This document shows, piece by piece, positions 1-8,761 of a stretch of DNA of 64,000 nucleotides. Numbering within the stretch: position 1 is the first letter of the stretch; every line of letters begins with the position of its first letter. The notes beneath the pieces were generated by a model, which did not search any database, was not told where the DNA came from, and saw only the letters and a program-made list of their open reading frames with translations. The position numbers and the translations under genes were made by a program. This stretch comes from Citrobacter amalonaticus (GTDB taxonomy: Bacteria; Pseudomonadota; Gammaproteobacteria; Enterobacterales; Enterobacteriaceae), in assembly GCF_002918555.1 (NCBI RefSeq), contig NZ_PQMB01000003.1:562525-626524 (forward strand), in the 5' to 3' direction.

Positions 1-71
1 GAGAAAATCTGGCTTAACTTAATTACTCACGAGAAGAATTCGCCCATCTTTTACTCCCTGGAAGATGAAAA

Positions 72-500
72 ATGAAAAAAGATGTTGAGGATAATAATGT
101 TTATTTAGCTTTAGATAATCATAAAAGTGATGAATTTGTCTTAAAGCAAAACCTTGCGGCGTTAATTGCCAATAAAAATGCCACACTGGAAAGCGTGGCG
201 CAGGAGACGACCTCAATCCCTGCGGCGCTGGTACGCCTTAAATGGCAGAACCGCCGGGAAATCTATGCATTACAGGTAAAAGAAGAGATCTATGGTGCCA
301 CGCTGAATGCCATCATGACACAGCATCCACAGCTGCATGACAAAATCATGGCGCGCCTGGAAAGCACATACCAACAGTTGCTGGCACGCGAGACGGCGAC
401 CTTACGCCTGACCCGCAAGCTCTCAGACGGCAATTATCGGACAGCCAGCGTGACGACTGTTGCACTGAATGAGGAGAGGATATTGCCCGGTAAAGAGTAA
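72..500 (+). CDS. Hypothetical 142-residue protein
   Basis: The protein has no signal peptide, membrane segment or recognised catalytic motif. It looks cytoplasmic, mixed in charge and mostly helical, with many Ala, Leu, Glu and Arg residues. The start is supported by GGAAG about eight bases upstream. It lies 77 bases before yghA on the same strand, so co-transcription is possible. I do not recognise the family. Salmonella-type genomes carry small unnamed cytoplasmic proteins near yghA, and this may be one of them. Only a real coding region is claimed, from its codon use and ribosome site. Confidence 0.65.
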   Translation: MKKDVEDNNVYLALDNHKSDEFVLKQNLAALIANKNATLESVAQETTSIPAALVRLKWQNRREIYALQVKEEIYGATLNAIMTQHPQLHDKIMARLESTYQQLLARETATLRLTRKLSDGNYRTASVTTVALNEERILPGKE

Positions 501-577
501 GAATTGTCCTGATTCCTCTCAACAGGCGGTCTCATCAACCAGGCTTAAAGCATGTTGAACCAGAAGGGATAATCGTG

Positions 578-1462
578 ATGTCCAGACTACAAGACCCGAC
601 AACTCAGTACTTTACCGGGGAATACCCCAAACAGAAGCAACCTGCCCCTGGCGTCCAGGCAAAGATGACTCCCATTCCTGACTGTGGCGAAAAAACCTAT
701 ACCGGTAGCGGCCGACTTCAGAATCGTAAAGCGCTGGTAACCGGGGGAGACTCTGGCATTGGACGCGCAGCCGCTATCGCTTATGCGCGTGAAGGCGCGG
801 ATGTGGCAATCAACTATCTTCCGGCAGAAGAGGAAGATGCAAAGCAGGTTAAAGCGCTTATCGAAGAGAGCGGGCGGAAGGCGGTGCTCCTGCCAGGGGA
901 TCTCAGCGACGAATCTTTTGCCCGTTCACTGGTGCATGACGCGCACAAGGCCTTAGGCGGTCTGGATATTCTGGCGCTGGTAGCAGGTAAACAGACGGCT
1001 ATCCCGGAGATTAAAGATCTTACCAGCGAACAGTTCCAGCAAACTTTTGCTGTAAACGTATTCGCCCTTTTCTGGATCACCCAGGAGGCAATTCCTTTAT
1101 TGCCGAAGGGAGCGAGCATTATTACGACGTCCTCTATCCAGGCTTACCAGCCCAGCCCGCATCTGTTGGATTATGCTTCAACCAAGGCGGCTATCCTCAA
1201 CTATAGTCGTGGGCTGGCGAAGCAGGTCGCTGCACAAGGGATTCGGGTAAACATTGTCGCACCAGGTCCCATCTGGACACCATTGCAGATTTCCGGAGGC
1301 CAGACACAGGACAAAATTCCCCAGTTTGGTCAGCAAACCCCAATGAAGCGCGCAGGCCAACCGGCAGAGCTGGCGCCAGTGTATGTCTATCTGGCGAGTC
1401 AGGAATCAAGCTACGTCACCGCAGAAGTACACGGTGTGTGCGGCGGGGAGCATTTAGGATAG
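578..1462 (+). CDS. yghA: NADP-dependent aldehyde reductase YghA (short-chain dehydrogenase)
   Basis: Cytoplasmic classical short-chain dehydrogenase/reductase of 294 residues, the same length as E. coli YghA. It shows the nucleotide-binding glycine motif [12 protein letters not shown] around residue 57 and the catalytic S-Y-K pattern: serine in TTSSIQAY, then YASTKAA. The C-terminus GGEHLG is typical of the family. The ATG at 578 is chosen over the GTG one codon earlier because it matches E. coli and has AGAAGGGA at good distance. E. coli YghA is reported to reduce aldehydes with NADPH. It converges on exbD, with a hairpin between the two genes. Confidence 0.93.
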   Translation: MSRLQDPTTQYFTGEYPKQKQPAPGVQAKMTPIPDCGEKTYTGSGRLQNRKALVTGGDSGIGRAAAIAYAREGADVAINYLPAEEEDAKQVKALIEESGRKAVLLPGDLSDESFARSLVHDAHKALGGLDILALVAGKQTAIPEIKDLTSEQFQQTFAVNVFALFWITQEAIPLLPKGASIITTSSIQAYQPSPHLLDYASTKAAILNYSRGLAKQVAAQGIRVNIVAPGPIWTPLQISGGQTQDKIPQFGQQTPMKRAGQPAELAPVYVYLASQESSYVTAEVHGVCGGEHLG

Positions 1463-1475
1463 GGGATGGAGTTTT

Positions 1476-1498
1476 CCCGGCGGCATTCCCCCGCCGGG
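1476..1498. terminator. Hairpin between convergent yghA and exbD
   Basis: The inverted repeat CCCGGCGG / CCGCCGGG encloses a seven-base loop in the short gap between the two convergent genes. It probably ends transcription from both sides. The T-tract is short, so activity is inferred. Confidence 0.6.
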
Positions 1499-1505
1499 TG
1501 ATTCA

Positions 1506-1931
1506 TTATTTCGCTTTCGCGACTTCTTCACCAACCAGGCCAATCTTCAGGTAACCCGCCTGGTGCAGCGTATCCATAACCTTCATCAGCGTTTCGTAAT
1601 CGACGGTTTTATCCGCGCGGAAGAAGACCGTGGTGTCTTTCTTCCCTTCGGTTAACGCATTCAGTTCCGCCACCATGGTGTCGTAAGTCACCGGATCGTT
1701 ACCGATGAACATGGTGTTATCCGCTTTCACTGACAGATAAACCGGTTTTTCCGGACGCGGCTGCGGCGTGCTGGTAGAAGCCGGCAGATTCACCTTCACA
1801 TCCACCGTCGCCAGAGGTGCCGCCACCATAAAGATGATGAGCAGAACCAGCATAACGTCGATAAACGGCGTTACGTTGATTTCATGCATTTCACCGTTAT
1901 CGTCCAGATTTTCGTTAAGACGCATTGCCAT
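1506..1931 (-). CDS. exbD: TonB-system biopolymer transport protein ExbD
   Basis: Inner-membrane subunit of the TonB-ExbB-ExbD complex, which passes proton-motive force to outer-membrane siderophore and B12 receptors. It has 141 residues, as in E. coli. A short cytoplasmic N-terminus is followed by one membrane span (about residues 23-43) in INVTPFIDVMLVLLIIFMV, containing the conserved proton-sensitive Asp of the FIDVML motif. A periplasmic domain follows. It lies five bases after exbB and is clearly co-transcribed with it. Iron control through the Fur-like site upstream of exbB is likely. Confidence 0.97.
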   Translation of the reverse strand: MAMRLNENLDDNGEMHEINVTPFIDVMLVLLIIFMVAAPLATVDVKVNLPASTSTPQPRPEKPVYLSVKADNTMFIGNDPVTYDTMVAELNALTEGKKDTTVFFRADKTVDYETLMKVMDTLHQAGYLKIGLVGEEVAKAK

Positions 1932-1936
1932 GAAAC

Positions 1937-2671
1937 TTATCCTACACGTAATTTCTGCGCGGTACGTACCGGATGCGCCGCAGCGCTTGCATTCAGATCC
2001 AGATCGCGACTCTGCAACAGCAGTACCTGTGCCGCAACGTCGCCAAGCATCGCCTTAAGGCCGCCAATCTGACGCGCGAAGACGTTATAGATAACAACCG
2101 CAGGGATTGCAGCAATCAGGCCAATCGCCGTTGCCAGCAGTGCTTCTGCAATACCGGGGGCGACAACGGCCAGGTTGGTGGTTTGCGTTTGCGCAATCCC
2201 GATGAAGCTGTTCATGATGCCCCATACGGTACCAAACAGACCGACAAATGGAGAGATCGCGCCAATGGTTGCCAGGTATCCGTTACCCCGTCCCATATGA
2301 CGACCCACGGCGGCAACACGGCGCTCCAGACGAAAACCGGTACGCTCTTTAATACCTTCGTTGTCTTCGCTGCCCTGGGAGAGTTCCAGCTCGTTCTGAG
2401 CCTCATTGAGTAACTGCGAGCTTAAGCTGTATGTGCCAAACCCGGCGGCGATTGCAGAAGCCTGATCTAAAGAGCGGGCTTCGGCCAGCTGCTGCTGTTC
2501 ACGCTTGAGTCGACGTTTCTGAGTGAAGAACTCAACACTTTTACTAAAGAAGATAGCCCAGGTGACCACTGACGCCAGAATCAGACCAATCATCACGCAC
2601 TTAACCACAATGTCGGCGTGCTGATACATACCCCAGACGGAGAGATCCGTCTGCATCAAATTATTACCCAC
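1937..2671 (-). CDS. exbB: TonB-system biopolymer transport protein ExbB
   Basis: Three-span inner-membrane protein of the MotA/TolQ/ExbB family, 244 residues as in E. coli. It forms the pentameric scaffold around ExbD. The first span is near residues 22-42. The second and third enclose the signature segment around GLFGTVWGIMNSFIGI and the Thr-rich AIGLIAAIPAVV helix. It is the first gene of exbBD, transcribed away from metC. The region upstream carries a Fur-like inverted repeat, consistent with the known iron repression of this operon in E. coli. Confidence 0.97.
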   Translation of the reverse strand: MGNNLMQTDLSVWGMYQHADIVVKCVMIGLILASVVTWAIFFSKSVEFFTQKRRLKREQQQLAEARSLDQASAIAAGFGTYSLSSQLLNEAQNELELSQGSEDNEGIKERTGFRLERRVAAVGRHMGRGNGYLATIGAISPFVGLFGTVWGIMNSFIGIAQTQTTNLAVVAPGIAEALLATAIGLIAAIPAVVIYNVFARQIGGLKAMLGDVAAQVLLLQSRDLDLNASAAAHPVRTAQKLRVG

Positions 2672-2731
2672 TCTGTATCTCCAGGACGCAAATCACAAAA
2701 TCTGAGCATAATAATATCAAAACGACGTCGA

Positions 2732-2750
2732 ATTGATAGTCGTTCTCATT
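2732..2750. promoter_or_regulatory. Fur-box-like operator upstream of exbBD
   Basis: A 19-base imperfect inverted repeat resembles the Fur consensus (GATAATGATAATCATTATC), with the centre reading TGATAGTCGTTCTCATT. It lies about 60-80 bases upstream of exbB, between exbB and metC. The position agrees with iron repression of exbBD in E. coli. Binding is inferred. Confidence 0.6.
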
Positions 2751-2898
2751 AGTATTTACACAGACAGGCAGTGTGCCGCACCTTTACTCTCTTTTCTTTG
2801 CGTTTACGCAGTAAAAAAGTCACCGAAGGCAATTTGGGTAAAATTTTCGGCTTTATGCGGATTATTCAGGATGCGAACGTCATCATCCATGTTAGTTT

Positions 2899-2914
2899 AG
2901 ACATCCAGACGTAT
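2899..2914. promoter_or_regulatory. Two tandem MetJ boxes upstream of metC
   Basis: Two adjoining eight-base units, AGACATCC and AGACGTAT, match the MetJ consensus AGACGTCT in most positions. They end 18 bases before the metC start. Tandem met boxes are the normal MetJ-SAM operator, so repression by methionine is expected. Confidence 0.75.
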
Positions 2915-2932
2915 AAAAACAGGTAACCCAAC

Positions 2933-4120
2933 ATGGCAGAAAAACAGCTCGATACCCGACTGGTGAATGCAGGACGCAGCAAAAAATACACGCTCGGTTC
3001 GGTGAATAGTGTAATTCAACGCGCGTCTTCGTTGGTGTTTGATACGGTAGAAGCAAAAAAGCACGCTACGCGTCATCGCGCCAACGGCGAGCTATTCTAT
3101 GGCCGTCGCGGCACGCTGACGCACTTTTCCTTACAGGAAGCGATGTGCGAGCTGGAAGGCGGCGCCGGATGCGCGCTCTTTCCGTGCGGTGCCGCCGCTG
3201 TCGCCAATACCATTCTGGCGTTTGTCGAACAAGGCGATCATGTGCTGATGACCCACACAGCCTATGAACCCAGCCAGGATTTCTGTAGCAAGATCCTCGG
3301 CAAGCTCGGCGTCACCACCGGCTGGTTTGATCCCCTGGTGGGCGCAGATATCGTTAAGCATATTCAGCCCAATACCAAAGTGGTGTTTCTGGAATCACCC
3401 GGCTCCATCACAATGGAAGTACACGACGTTCCGGCGATTGTCGCCGCGGTCAGAAGTGTCGCACCGAATGCCATTATCATGATTGACAACACCTGGGCTG
3501 CCGGCGTGCTGTTTAAAGCGCTCGATTTTGGGATCGATATTTCCATTCAGGCGGGCACCAAATATTTGATTGGTCATTCAGACGCGATGGTAGGGACCGC
3601 CGTTTCCAACGCACGTTGCTGGGAACAACTGCGTGAAAACGCCTATCTGATGGGGCAAATGGTGGATGCCGATACCGCGTATATGACCAGTCGCGGCCTG
3701 CGTACCCTCGGCGTTCGTCTGCGCCAGCACCATGAAAGCAGCCTGAAGATCGCCGAATGGCTGGCAGCGCATCCGCAGGTCGAACGGGTGAATCATCCGG
3801 CGCTTCCCGGCAGCAAAGGTCACTCATTCTGGCAACGTGATTTTACGGGCAGCAGCGGGTTGTTCTCGTTTGTCCTGAAAAAAAAGCTGACCAACGAAGC
3901 GCTGTCCGCTTATCTGGATCACTTCAGCCTGTTTAGCATGGCCTACTCCTGGGGAGGCTTTGAATCACTGATTCTGGCCAATCAGCCTGAGCAGATTGCA
4001 CAAATTCGCCCTGAGGGCAGCGTCGATTTCAGCGGAACCCTGATCCGTCTGCATATTGGTTTAGAGAACGTTGACGATCTGATTGCGGATTTAGACGCAG
4101 GATTTTCCCGCCTCATGTAA
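2933..4120 (+). CDS. metC: Cystathionine beta-lyase
   Basis: PLP enzyme of the Cys/Met metabolism family. It cleaves cystathionine to homocysteine, pyruvate and ammonia in methionine synthesis. The length of 395 residues equals that of E. coli MetC. The PLP-binding lysine is Lys210 in [12 protein letters not shown]. The N-terminal YGRRGT segment and the [10 protein letters not shown] phosphate-cup region are intact. It stands alone between the divergent exbBD and yghB, directly behind two MetJ boxes. Confidence 0.97.
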   Translation: MAEKQLDTRLVNAGRSKKYTLGSVNSVIQRASSLVFDTVEAKKHATRHRANGELFYGRRGTLTHFSLQEAMCELEGGAGCALFPCGAAAVANTILAFVEQGDHVLMTHTAYEPSQDFCSKILGKLGVTTGWFDPLVGADIVKHIQPNTKVVFLESPGSITMEVHDVPAIVAAVRSVAPNAIIMIDNTWAAGVLFKALDFGIDISIQAGTKYLIGHSDAMVGTAVSNARCWEQLRENAYLMGQMVDADTAYMTSRGLRTLGVRLRQHHESSLKIAEWLAAHPQVERVNHPALPGSKGHSFWQRDFTGSSGLFSFVLKKKLTNEALSAYLDHFSLFSMAYSWGGFESLILANQPEQIAQIRPEGSVDFSGTLIRLHIGLENVDDLIADLDAGFSRLM

Positions 4121-4259
4121 AATTGACGCCAATGGACATATATGCAGACACTTCTGCTGGAAATGTCTGTATTTGTTGCGTCCGGGATCAAGGCATCCCG
4201 CGCCATTCAGGAGTACAATAGGCACATTAAGGCTTAAACGCGGTTCCACAGGAAAGTCC

Positions 4260-4919
4260 ATGGCTGTCATTCAAGATATTATCGCTGCGCTCTGGCAACA
4301 CGACTTTGCCGCGCTGGCTGACCCACACGTTGTTAGCGTTGTCTACTTTGTGATGTTTGCCACGCTGTTTTTAGAAAATGGCCTCTTACCGGCTTCATTT
4401 TTACCTGGCGACAGCCTGCTGCTATTGGCCGGAGCGCTGGTGGCACAAGGGGTGATGGACTTCTTGCCGACTATCGCGATTCTGACCACCGGCGCAAGCC
4501 TCGGCTGCTGGCTGAGTTATATTCAGGGGCGCTGGCTGGGAAACACCAAAACGGTGAAAGGTTGGCTGGAGCAGCTTCCGGCAAAATATCATCAGCGCGC
4601 AACCTGTATGTTTGACCGTCACGGACTGCTGGCGCTACTCGCCGGACGCTTTCTGGCGTTTGTCCGCACCCTGCTGCCAACAATGGCGGGAATTTCCGGG
4701 CTTTCAAACCGTCGGTTTCAGTTCTTTAACTGGCTGAGCGGCCTGCTGTGGGTCGGCGTGGTGACCAGTTTTGGCTACGCACTCAGCATGATCCCCTTCG
4801 TTAAGCGCCATGAAGATCAGGTGATGACCATCCTGATGATCCTGCCGATTGTCCTGCTGGCCGCCGGTTTGCTCGGAACTCTGTTTGTCGTGATCAAGAA
4901 GAAGTATTGCAGCGCCTGA
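4260..4919 (+). CDS. yghB: DedA-family inner membrane protein YghB
   Basis: Polytopic inner-membrane protein of the DedA (VTT/SNARE-associated) family. E. coli YghB and YqjA are needed for cell division, envelope homeostasis and proton-linked drug tolerance. It has 219 residues, as in E. coli. The family segment [14 protein letters not shown] (about residues 48-60) and the [16 protein letters not shown] motif are intact. The reading frame is open upstream to 4173, but the ATG at 4260 matches E. coli and follows a GGAAAG site. The end of the gene is followed by a REP-type hairpin. Confidence 0.93.
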   Translation: MAVIQDIIAALWQHDFAALADPHVVSVVYFVMFATLFLENGLLPASFLPGDSLLLLAGALVAQGVMDFLPTIAILTTGASLGCWLSYIQGRWLGNTKTVKGWLEQLPAKYHQRATCMFDRHGLLALLAGRFLAFVRTLLPTMAGISGLSNRRFQFFNWLSGLLWVGVVTSFGYALSMIPFVKRHEDQVMTILMILPIVLLAAGLLGTLFVVIKKKYCSA

Positions 4920-4929
4920 GACGTTGATT

Positions 4930-4959
4930 GCCGGATGGCCCTGCGCTTATCCGGCCTGC
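4930..4959. repeat. REP-type palindrome between yghB and yqhC
   Basis: The sequence follows the enterobacterial REP pattern GCCGGATGG...CTTATCCGGCCTGC. It lies between two convergent genes, the usual setting for these elements, where they can stabilise or end transcripts. Confidence 0.75.
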
Positions 4960-4970
4960 GTTAACCCTCA

Positions 4971-5870
4971 TTAACTTCCCTGGATTGTCCGAATTCTTGC
5001 CGCATCCTCACCCGGCGTTACGCCAAAGTAACGTTTGAATTCACGACTAAACTGCGATGCACTCTCATAGCCTACCCGCATCGCGGCTGCGCTGGCTTTC
5101 ATGCCATCGTGCACTATCATCATCCGCGCCTTATGCAGCCGATAGGTTTTCAGGTACTGCAATGGCGAGGTACTGGTGACTGACTTAAAATTATGATGGA
5201 ACGCCGACACGCTCATGTTAGCTTCCGCAGCCAGTTGTTCAACATTGAGATTTTCGGTGTATTTGGTTTCAATCCGCTTAAGCACCCGGCTAATCAGGCT
5301 GAAATGGGTCTGGCGGCTCACCAGCGCCAGCAACGCGCCGCCGCGCGGCCCGGTCAGGACATGGTAGAGGATCTCGCGGATAATCTGTTTACCAAGAATA
5401 CGGGCATCCAGCGGTCGCTCCATTACATCCAGCAGGCGTTCAGCCGCACAGAGGATCTCCTCCGAGAGCGTCGCGGAGTTAATTCCACTCGCCGCCACTG
5501 AAGGCTGAAAGAGATCGTCTTCACCGATATCCATCAGCAGCTCCTGCAGTTGCAGAATATCGACATTAATGCGAATACCCGCGAGCGGCACCTCCGGCGT
5601 CGCATAGGTTTCACATTCAAAGGGTAGAGGAACGGTCAGCAGCAGATACTCATTGGCGTCATAACGAAACACACGCTCGTTGATGTAGCCAATTTTATGG
5701 CCGGAAAAGAGAAATATAATGCCGGGCTGATACATCACCGGCGTGCGCGGGGCGGGTTCTGCGCCATACAGCAAACGCACGTCGGGCAGCAGCGCATTTA
5801 GCCTGTTCTCATTGTTTTTCAGCTGTTTAACTTTTTCTGTCAGCAGCAGGCAGATCTCTTCACGATTCAT
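4971..5870 (-). CDS. yqhC: AraC-family activator YqhC
   Basis: Transcription regulator with an N-terminal AraC_N (cupin-like) region and a C-terminal pair of helix-turn-helix motifs (about residues 190-290, including [17 protein letters not shown] and [19 protein letters not shown]). In E. coli, YqhC responds to reactive aldehydes such as glyoxal and activates yqhD-dkgA. It is divergent from yqhD, the standard arrangement. The start gives 299 residues; a longer form has been annotated in some genomes. Confidence 0.93.
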   Translation of the reverse strand: MNREEICLLLTEKVKQLKNNENRLNALLPDVRLLYGAEPAPRTPVMYQPGIIFLFSGHKIGYINERVFRYDANEYLLLTVPLPFECETYATPEVPLAGIRINVDILQLQELLMDIGEDDLFQPSVAASGINSATLSEEILCAAERLLDVMERPLDARILGKQIIREILYHVLTGPRGGALLALVSRQTHFSLISRVLKRIETKYTENLNVEQLAAEANMSVSAFHHNFKSVTSTSPLQYLKTYRLHKARMMIVHDGMKASAAAMRVGYESASQFSREFKRYFGVTPGEDAARIRTIQGS

Positions 5871-5926
5871 AGCGCATCGGTTTCTCTTCGGTTGACGACG
5901 TTTTGATTGTGCGAAAAATTATTCAT

Positions 5927-5948
5927 TTTCTCCAGCACTCTGGAGAAA
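5927..5948. promoter_or_regulatory. Perfect palindrome in the yqhC-yqhD divergent promoter region
   Basis: Nine-base arms TTTCTCCAG and CTGGAGAAA flank a four-base centre, CACT. The site lies about 115 bases upstream of yqhD and 57 bases upstream of yqhC. It is the only strong symmetry in this 190-base gap and is a candidate YqhC operator. Assignment to YqhC is an inference. Confidence 0.45.
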
Positions 5949-6063
5949 TGGGCAAGACATTGGCAGAAATGAGCATTGAGAGAAAAGCGGTCGGCGACCA
6001 CAATGTTCACCATCAGGCAGAGCGACGCCTGCCCTCTTTTTTACCCACATAAGGGAACGAGCG

Positions 6064-7227
6064 ATGAACAATTTTAATCTGCATACCCCAACCCGCATTC
6101 TGTTTGGTAAAGGTGCCATCACCGAACTGCGCGAGCAGATCCCTCAGGACGCCCGCGTTCTGGTCACATACGGCGGCGGCAGCGTGAAAAAAACCGGCGT
6201 TCTCGATCAGGTTCTGGATGCCCTGAAAGGGCTGGACGTGCTGGAGTTTGGAGGTATTGAACCCAACCCCGCTTATGAAACGCTGATGAACGCGGTGAAA
6301 ATCGTGCGCGATCAGAAGGTGACTTTCCTGCTGGCCGTTGGCGGCGGTTCCGTACTGGATGGCACCAAATTTATTGCTGCCGCGGCGCATTACGCAGAGG
6401 GCGTGGATCCGTGGCGTATTCTGGAAACCCGAGGCGGTGATGTGCAAAGCGCGGTCCCAATGGGTTCCGTGCTGACGCTGCCAGCAACCGGTTCAGAATC
6501 TAACTCTGGCGCGGTTATCTCACGTAAAACGACCGGTGATAAGCTGGCGTTTATGACCCCGTTTGTGCAACCGGTCTTCGCGGTACTGGATCCGGTTTAC
6601 ACCTACACCCTGCCGCCACGTCAGGTTGCCAACGGCGTGGTGGATGCGTTTGTTCACACCGTTGAGCAGTACGTCACTTACCCTGTCGATGGCAAAATTC
6701 AGGATCGCTTCGCGGAAGGTATTCTGCTGACGCTGGTTGAAGAAGGTCCGAAAGCGCTGAAAGAGCCGGAGAACTACGATGTGCGCGCTAACGTGATGTG
6801 GGCGGCGACGCAGGCGCTGAACGGTTTGATTGGCGCGGGCGTTCCGCAGGACTGGGCAACCCATATGCTGGGCCACGAACTGACGGCGATGCACGGACTC
6901 GACCACGCCCAGACGCTGGCGATTGTATTACCTGCCCTGTGGAACGAAAAACGTGATACCAAGCGCGCCAAACTGCTGCAATATGCTGAACGCGTCTGGA
7001 ATATCACCGAAGGTTCAGAGGATGCCCGCATTGATGCCGCCATCGCCGCAACCCGCAGCTTCTTTGAGCAAATGGGCGTGCCGACTCGCCTGTCGGATTA
7101 CGGTCTGGACGGCAGCTCTATTCCGGCGCTACTGGCGAAGCTGGAAGCGCACGGCGGTACCAGACTGGGCGAACATCACGACATTACGCTGGACGTCAGC
7201 CGTCGCATTTACGAAGCGGCACGCTAA
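6064..7227 (+). CDS. yqhD: NADPH-dependent aldehyde reductase/alcohol dehydrogenase YqhD
   Basis: Iron/zinc-type alcohol dehydrogenase of 387 residues, the same as E. coli. It reduces short-chain and lipid-peroxidation aldehydes, glyoxal and furfural with NADPH. The coenzyme motif GGGS is seen twice (near residues 37 and 94). Metal ligands of the family, Asp194/His198 (VVDAFVHT) and His267/His281 (THMLGHE and DHAQT), are all present. The start follows AAGGGAACGAGCG. It is the first gene of the YqhC-controlled yqhD-dkgA operon. Confidence 0.97.
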   Translation: MNNFNLHTPTRILFGKGAITELREQIPQDARVLVTYGGGSVKKTGVLDQVLDALKGLDVLEFGGIEPNPAYETLMNAVKIVRDQKVTFLLAVGGGSVLDGTKFIAAAAHYAEGVDPWRILETRGGDVQSAVPMGSVLTLPATGSESNSGAVISRKTTGDKLAFMTPFVQPVFAVLDPVYTYTLPPRQVANGVVDAFVHTVEQYVTYPVDGKIQDRFAEGILLTLVEEGPKALKEPENYDVRANVMWAATQALNGLIGAGVPQDWATHMLGHELTAMHGLDHAQTLAIVLPALWNEKRDTKRAKLLQYAERVWNITEGSEDARIDAAIAATRSFFEQMGVPTRLSDYGLDGSSIPALLAKLEAHGGTRLGEHHDITLDVSRRIYEAAR

Positions 7228-7286
7228 GCTTTTTTCGCCTCTGACTTTCGTTTTTGTATATTTCGTCCAGGCTTAAGTCACACAAT

Positions 7287-7310
7287 CTCACCGGAGCCTG
7301 CTCCGGTGAG
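7287..7310 (+). other. Perfect hairpin in the yqhD-dkgA spacer
   Basis: Ten-base arms CTCACCGGAG and CTCCGGTGAG enclose a CCTG loop, ending about 20 bases before dkgA. No T-run follows; instead comes TTCATATAAAGGAGG, the dkgA ribosome site. An intra-operon RNA stabiliser or partial attenuator is more likely than a full terminator. Confidence 0.55.
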
Positions 7311-7330
7311 TTCATATAAAGGAGGAACGC

Positions 7331-8158
7331 ATGACGAATCCAACCGTTATCAAGCTACAGGATGGCAATATCATGCCGCAACTGGGCTTAGGTGTCTGGA
7401 AGGCAAGCAACGAGGAAGCGATAACCGCCATTCATAAAGCGCTGGAAGTGGGCTATCGCTCCATTGATACCGCTACCGCCTACAAGAATGAGGAAGGGGT
7501 CGGCAAAGCGCTGAAAAGCGCGGGCGTCGCCCGGGAAGAGCTGTTTATTACCACCAAACTGTGGAACGATGACCAGAAGCGGCCTCGTGAAGCATTGCAG
7601 GAGAGTCTGGAAAAACTCCAGCTCGATTACCTTGATCTGTACCTGATGCATTGGCCGGTTCCGGCAATCGACCACTATGTCGAGGCCTGGAAGAGCATGA
7701 TAGAGCTGCAAAAAGAGGGGCTTATCAAGAGTATCGGCGTGTGTAATTTCCAGATAAACCATCTCCAGCGGCTGATTGATGAAACCGGCGTCACCCCGGT
7801 CATAAACCAGATAGAACTTCACCCGTTGATGCAACAACGCCAGCTCCATGCCTGGAACGCAACGCACAAAATCCAGACAGAATCCTGGAGCCCGCTGGCG
7901 CAGGGCGGCGAAGGTGTTTTCGATCAAAAAATCATCCGCGATCTGGCCGATAAATACGGCAAATCTCCGGCGCAGATTGTCATTCGCTGGCATCTGGATA
8001 ACGGGCTGGTGGTGATCCCGAAATCTGTCACCCCTTCACGTATCGCCGAAAACTTCAACGTCTGGGATTTCCGCCTCGACAAAGATGAGCTGGGCGAGAT
8101 TGCTAAACTTAATCAAAGCAAACGCCTCGGGCCTGACCCGGATCAGTTCGGCGGTTAA
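7331..8158 (+). CDS. dkgA: 2,5-diketo-D-gluconate reductase A / methylglyoxal reductase
   Basis: Aldo-keto reductase of 275 residues with the (beta/alpha)8-barrel signature. The catalytic tetrad is visible: Asp and Tyr in DTATAYKNE, Lys in TTKLW, and His in LMHWPVP. The C-terminal NADPH motif IPKSVTPSRIAEN is present. E. coli DkgA reduces 2,5-diketogluconate, methylglyoxal and beta-keto esters. It has a strong AAAGGAGG site and follows yqhD by about 100 bases, so both are probably induced by aldehydes through YqhC. Confidence 0.96.
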   Translation: MTNPTVIKLQDGNIMPQLGLGVWKASNEEAITAIHKALEVGYRSIDTATAYKNEEGVGKALKSAGVAREELFITTKLWNDDQKRPREALQESLEKLQLDYLDLYLMHWPVPAIDHYVEAWKSMIELQKEGLIKSIGVCNFQINHLQRLIDETGVTPVINQIELHPLMQQRQLHAWNATHKIQTESWSPLAQGGEGVFDQKIIRDLADKYGKSPAQIVIRWHLDNGLVVIPKSVTPSRIAENFNVWDFRLDKDELGEIAKLNQSKRLGPDPDQFGG

Positions 8159-8172
8159 ATCCCCGTTTAAAT

Positions 8173-8192
8173 CCCGGAGCCTGGTCTCCGGG
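8173..8192 (+). terminator. Rho-independent terminator of dkgA
   Basis: The stem CCCGGAG / CTCCGGG with a six-base loop is followed by CTTATTTTTCC. It lies 14 bases after the dkgA stop, at the end of the convergent lipoprotein gene. Confidence 0.8.
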
Positions 8193-8193
8193 C

Positions 8194-8628
8194 TTATTTT
8201 TCCAATGCAGACGGGTGACAAATGCCCGCGTCAGGCGCCGAATGCGACGCGTCCGGCAAAGTACATATCACGCGGTAAGCCTCGCCATCAGCCGCATACA
8301 CCCCGCCAAAACGACCGCCCAGTCGAGCCTCATACGTTTTCCCTTCGGCGGAAATGCGCAGCGTGGAGCGATAGATCCAGTCCATGGGGCCAATCGGCAG
8401 AAAGAAGGTCCATTCATACTTATTGGGGAAGGAAAAGAAACCGTCGCGATCGGATACGGTACTGACGGAAGGCGCATTACTTTCTAAGGTTATTTCTGCG
8501 CCCTGAACCGGTTTTCCGCCGTTATCGGTCAGTCGTCCTTCCACGGCAGGCTGAGTCTGATGGTATGCCACACAGCCGCTTTGTAATAATGCAATCAGCA
8601 CCACCGCTGCCCCTGTCCGCTTTGCCAT
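8194..8628 (-). CDS. Putative lipoprotein with carboxypeptidase-regulatory-like domain
   Basis: A secreted protein of 144 residues. The N-terminus MAKRTGAAVVLIALLQSGC looks like a lipoprotein signal with Cys19 as the lipid site, although Gln at -3 is unusual. Residues about 30-75 (VEGRLTDNGGKPVQGAEITL, then a DRDGFFSFP turn) resemble a carboxypeptidase regulatory-like beta-sandwich. The ATG at 8628 is preferred to the GTG at 8640 because GAGAG lies five bases before it. It occupies the place of E. coli yqhG-yqhH but is unrelated in size and sequence. Function is unknown. Confidence 0.7.
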   Translation of the reverse strand: MAKRTGAAVVLIALLQSGCVAYHQTQPAVEGRLTDNGGKPVQGAEITLESNAPSVSTVSDRDGFFSFPNKYEWTFFLPIGPMDWIYRSTLRISAEGKTYEARLGGRFGGVYAADGEAYRVICTLPDASHSAPDAGICHPSALEK

Positions 8629-8728
8629 CCTTGCTCTCACTTTAGATTGAGTACGTTTTCCTGAGATGGATGATACTCCGGGTTGGCGATCTCCAGGAAT
8701 AATTCAGCCATTGTCGATGCAGGAACAG

Positions 8729-8754
8729 GCCCGGTGAACATAACGTCACCGGGC
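8729..8754 (-). terminator. Hairpin downstream of ygiQ
   Basis: The arms GCCCGGTGA / TCACCGGGC enclose an eight-base loop, starting seven bases beyond the ygiQ stop. The T-tract is weak on the minus strand, so termination is probable rather than clear. Confidence 0.5.
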
Positions 8755-8761
8755 TGAGGGG

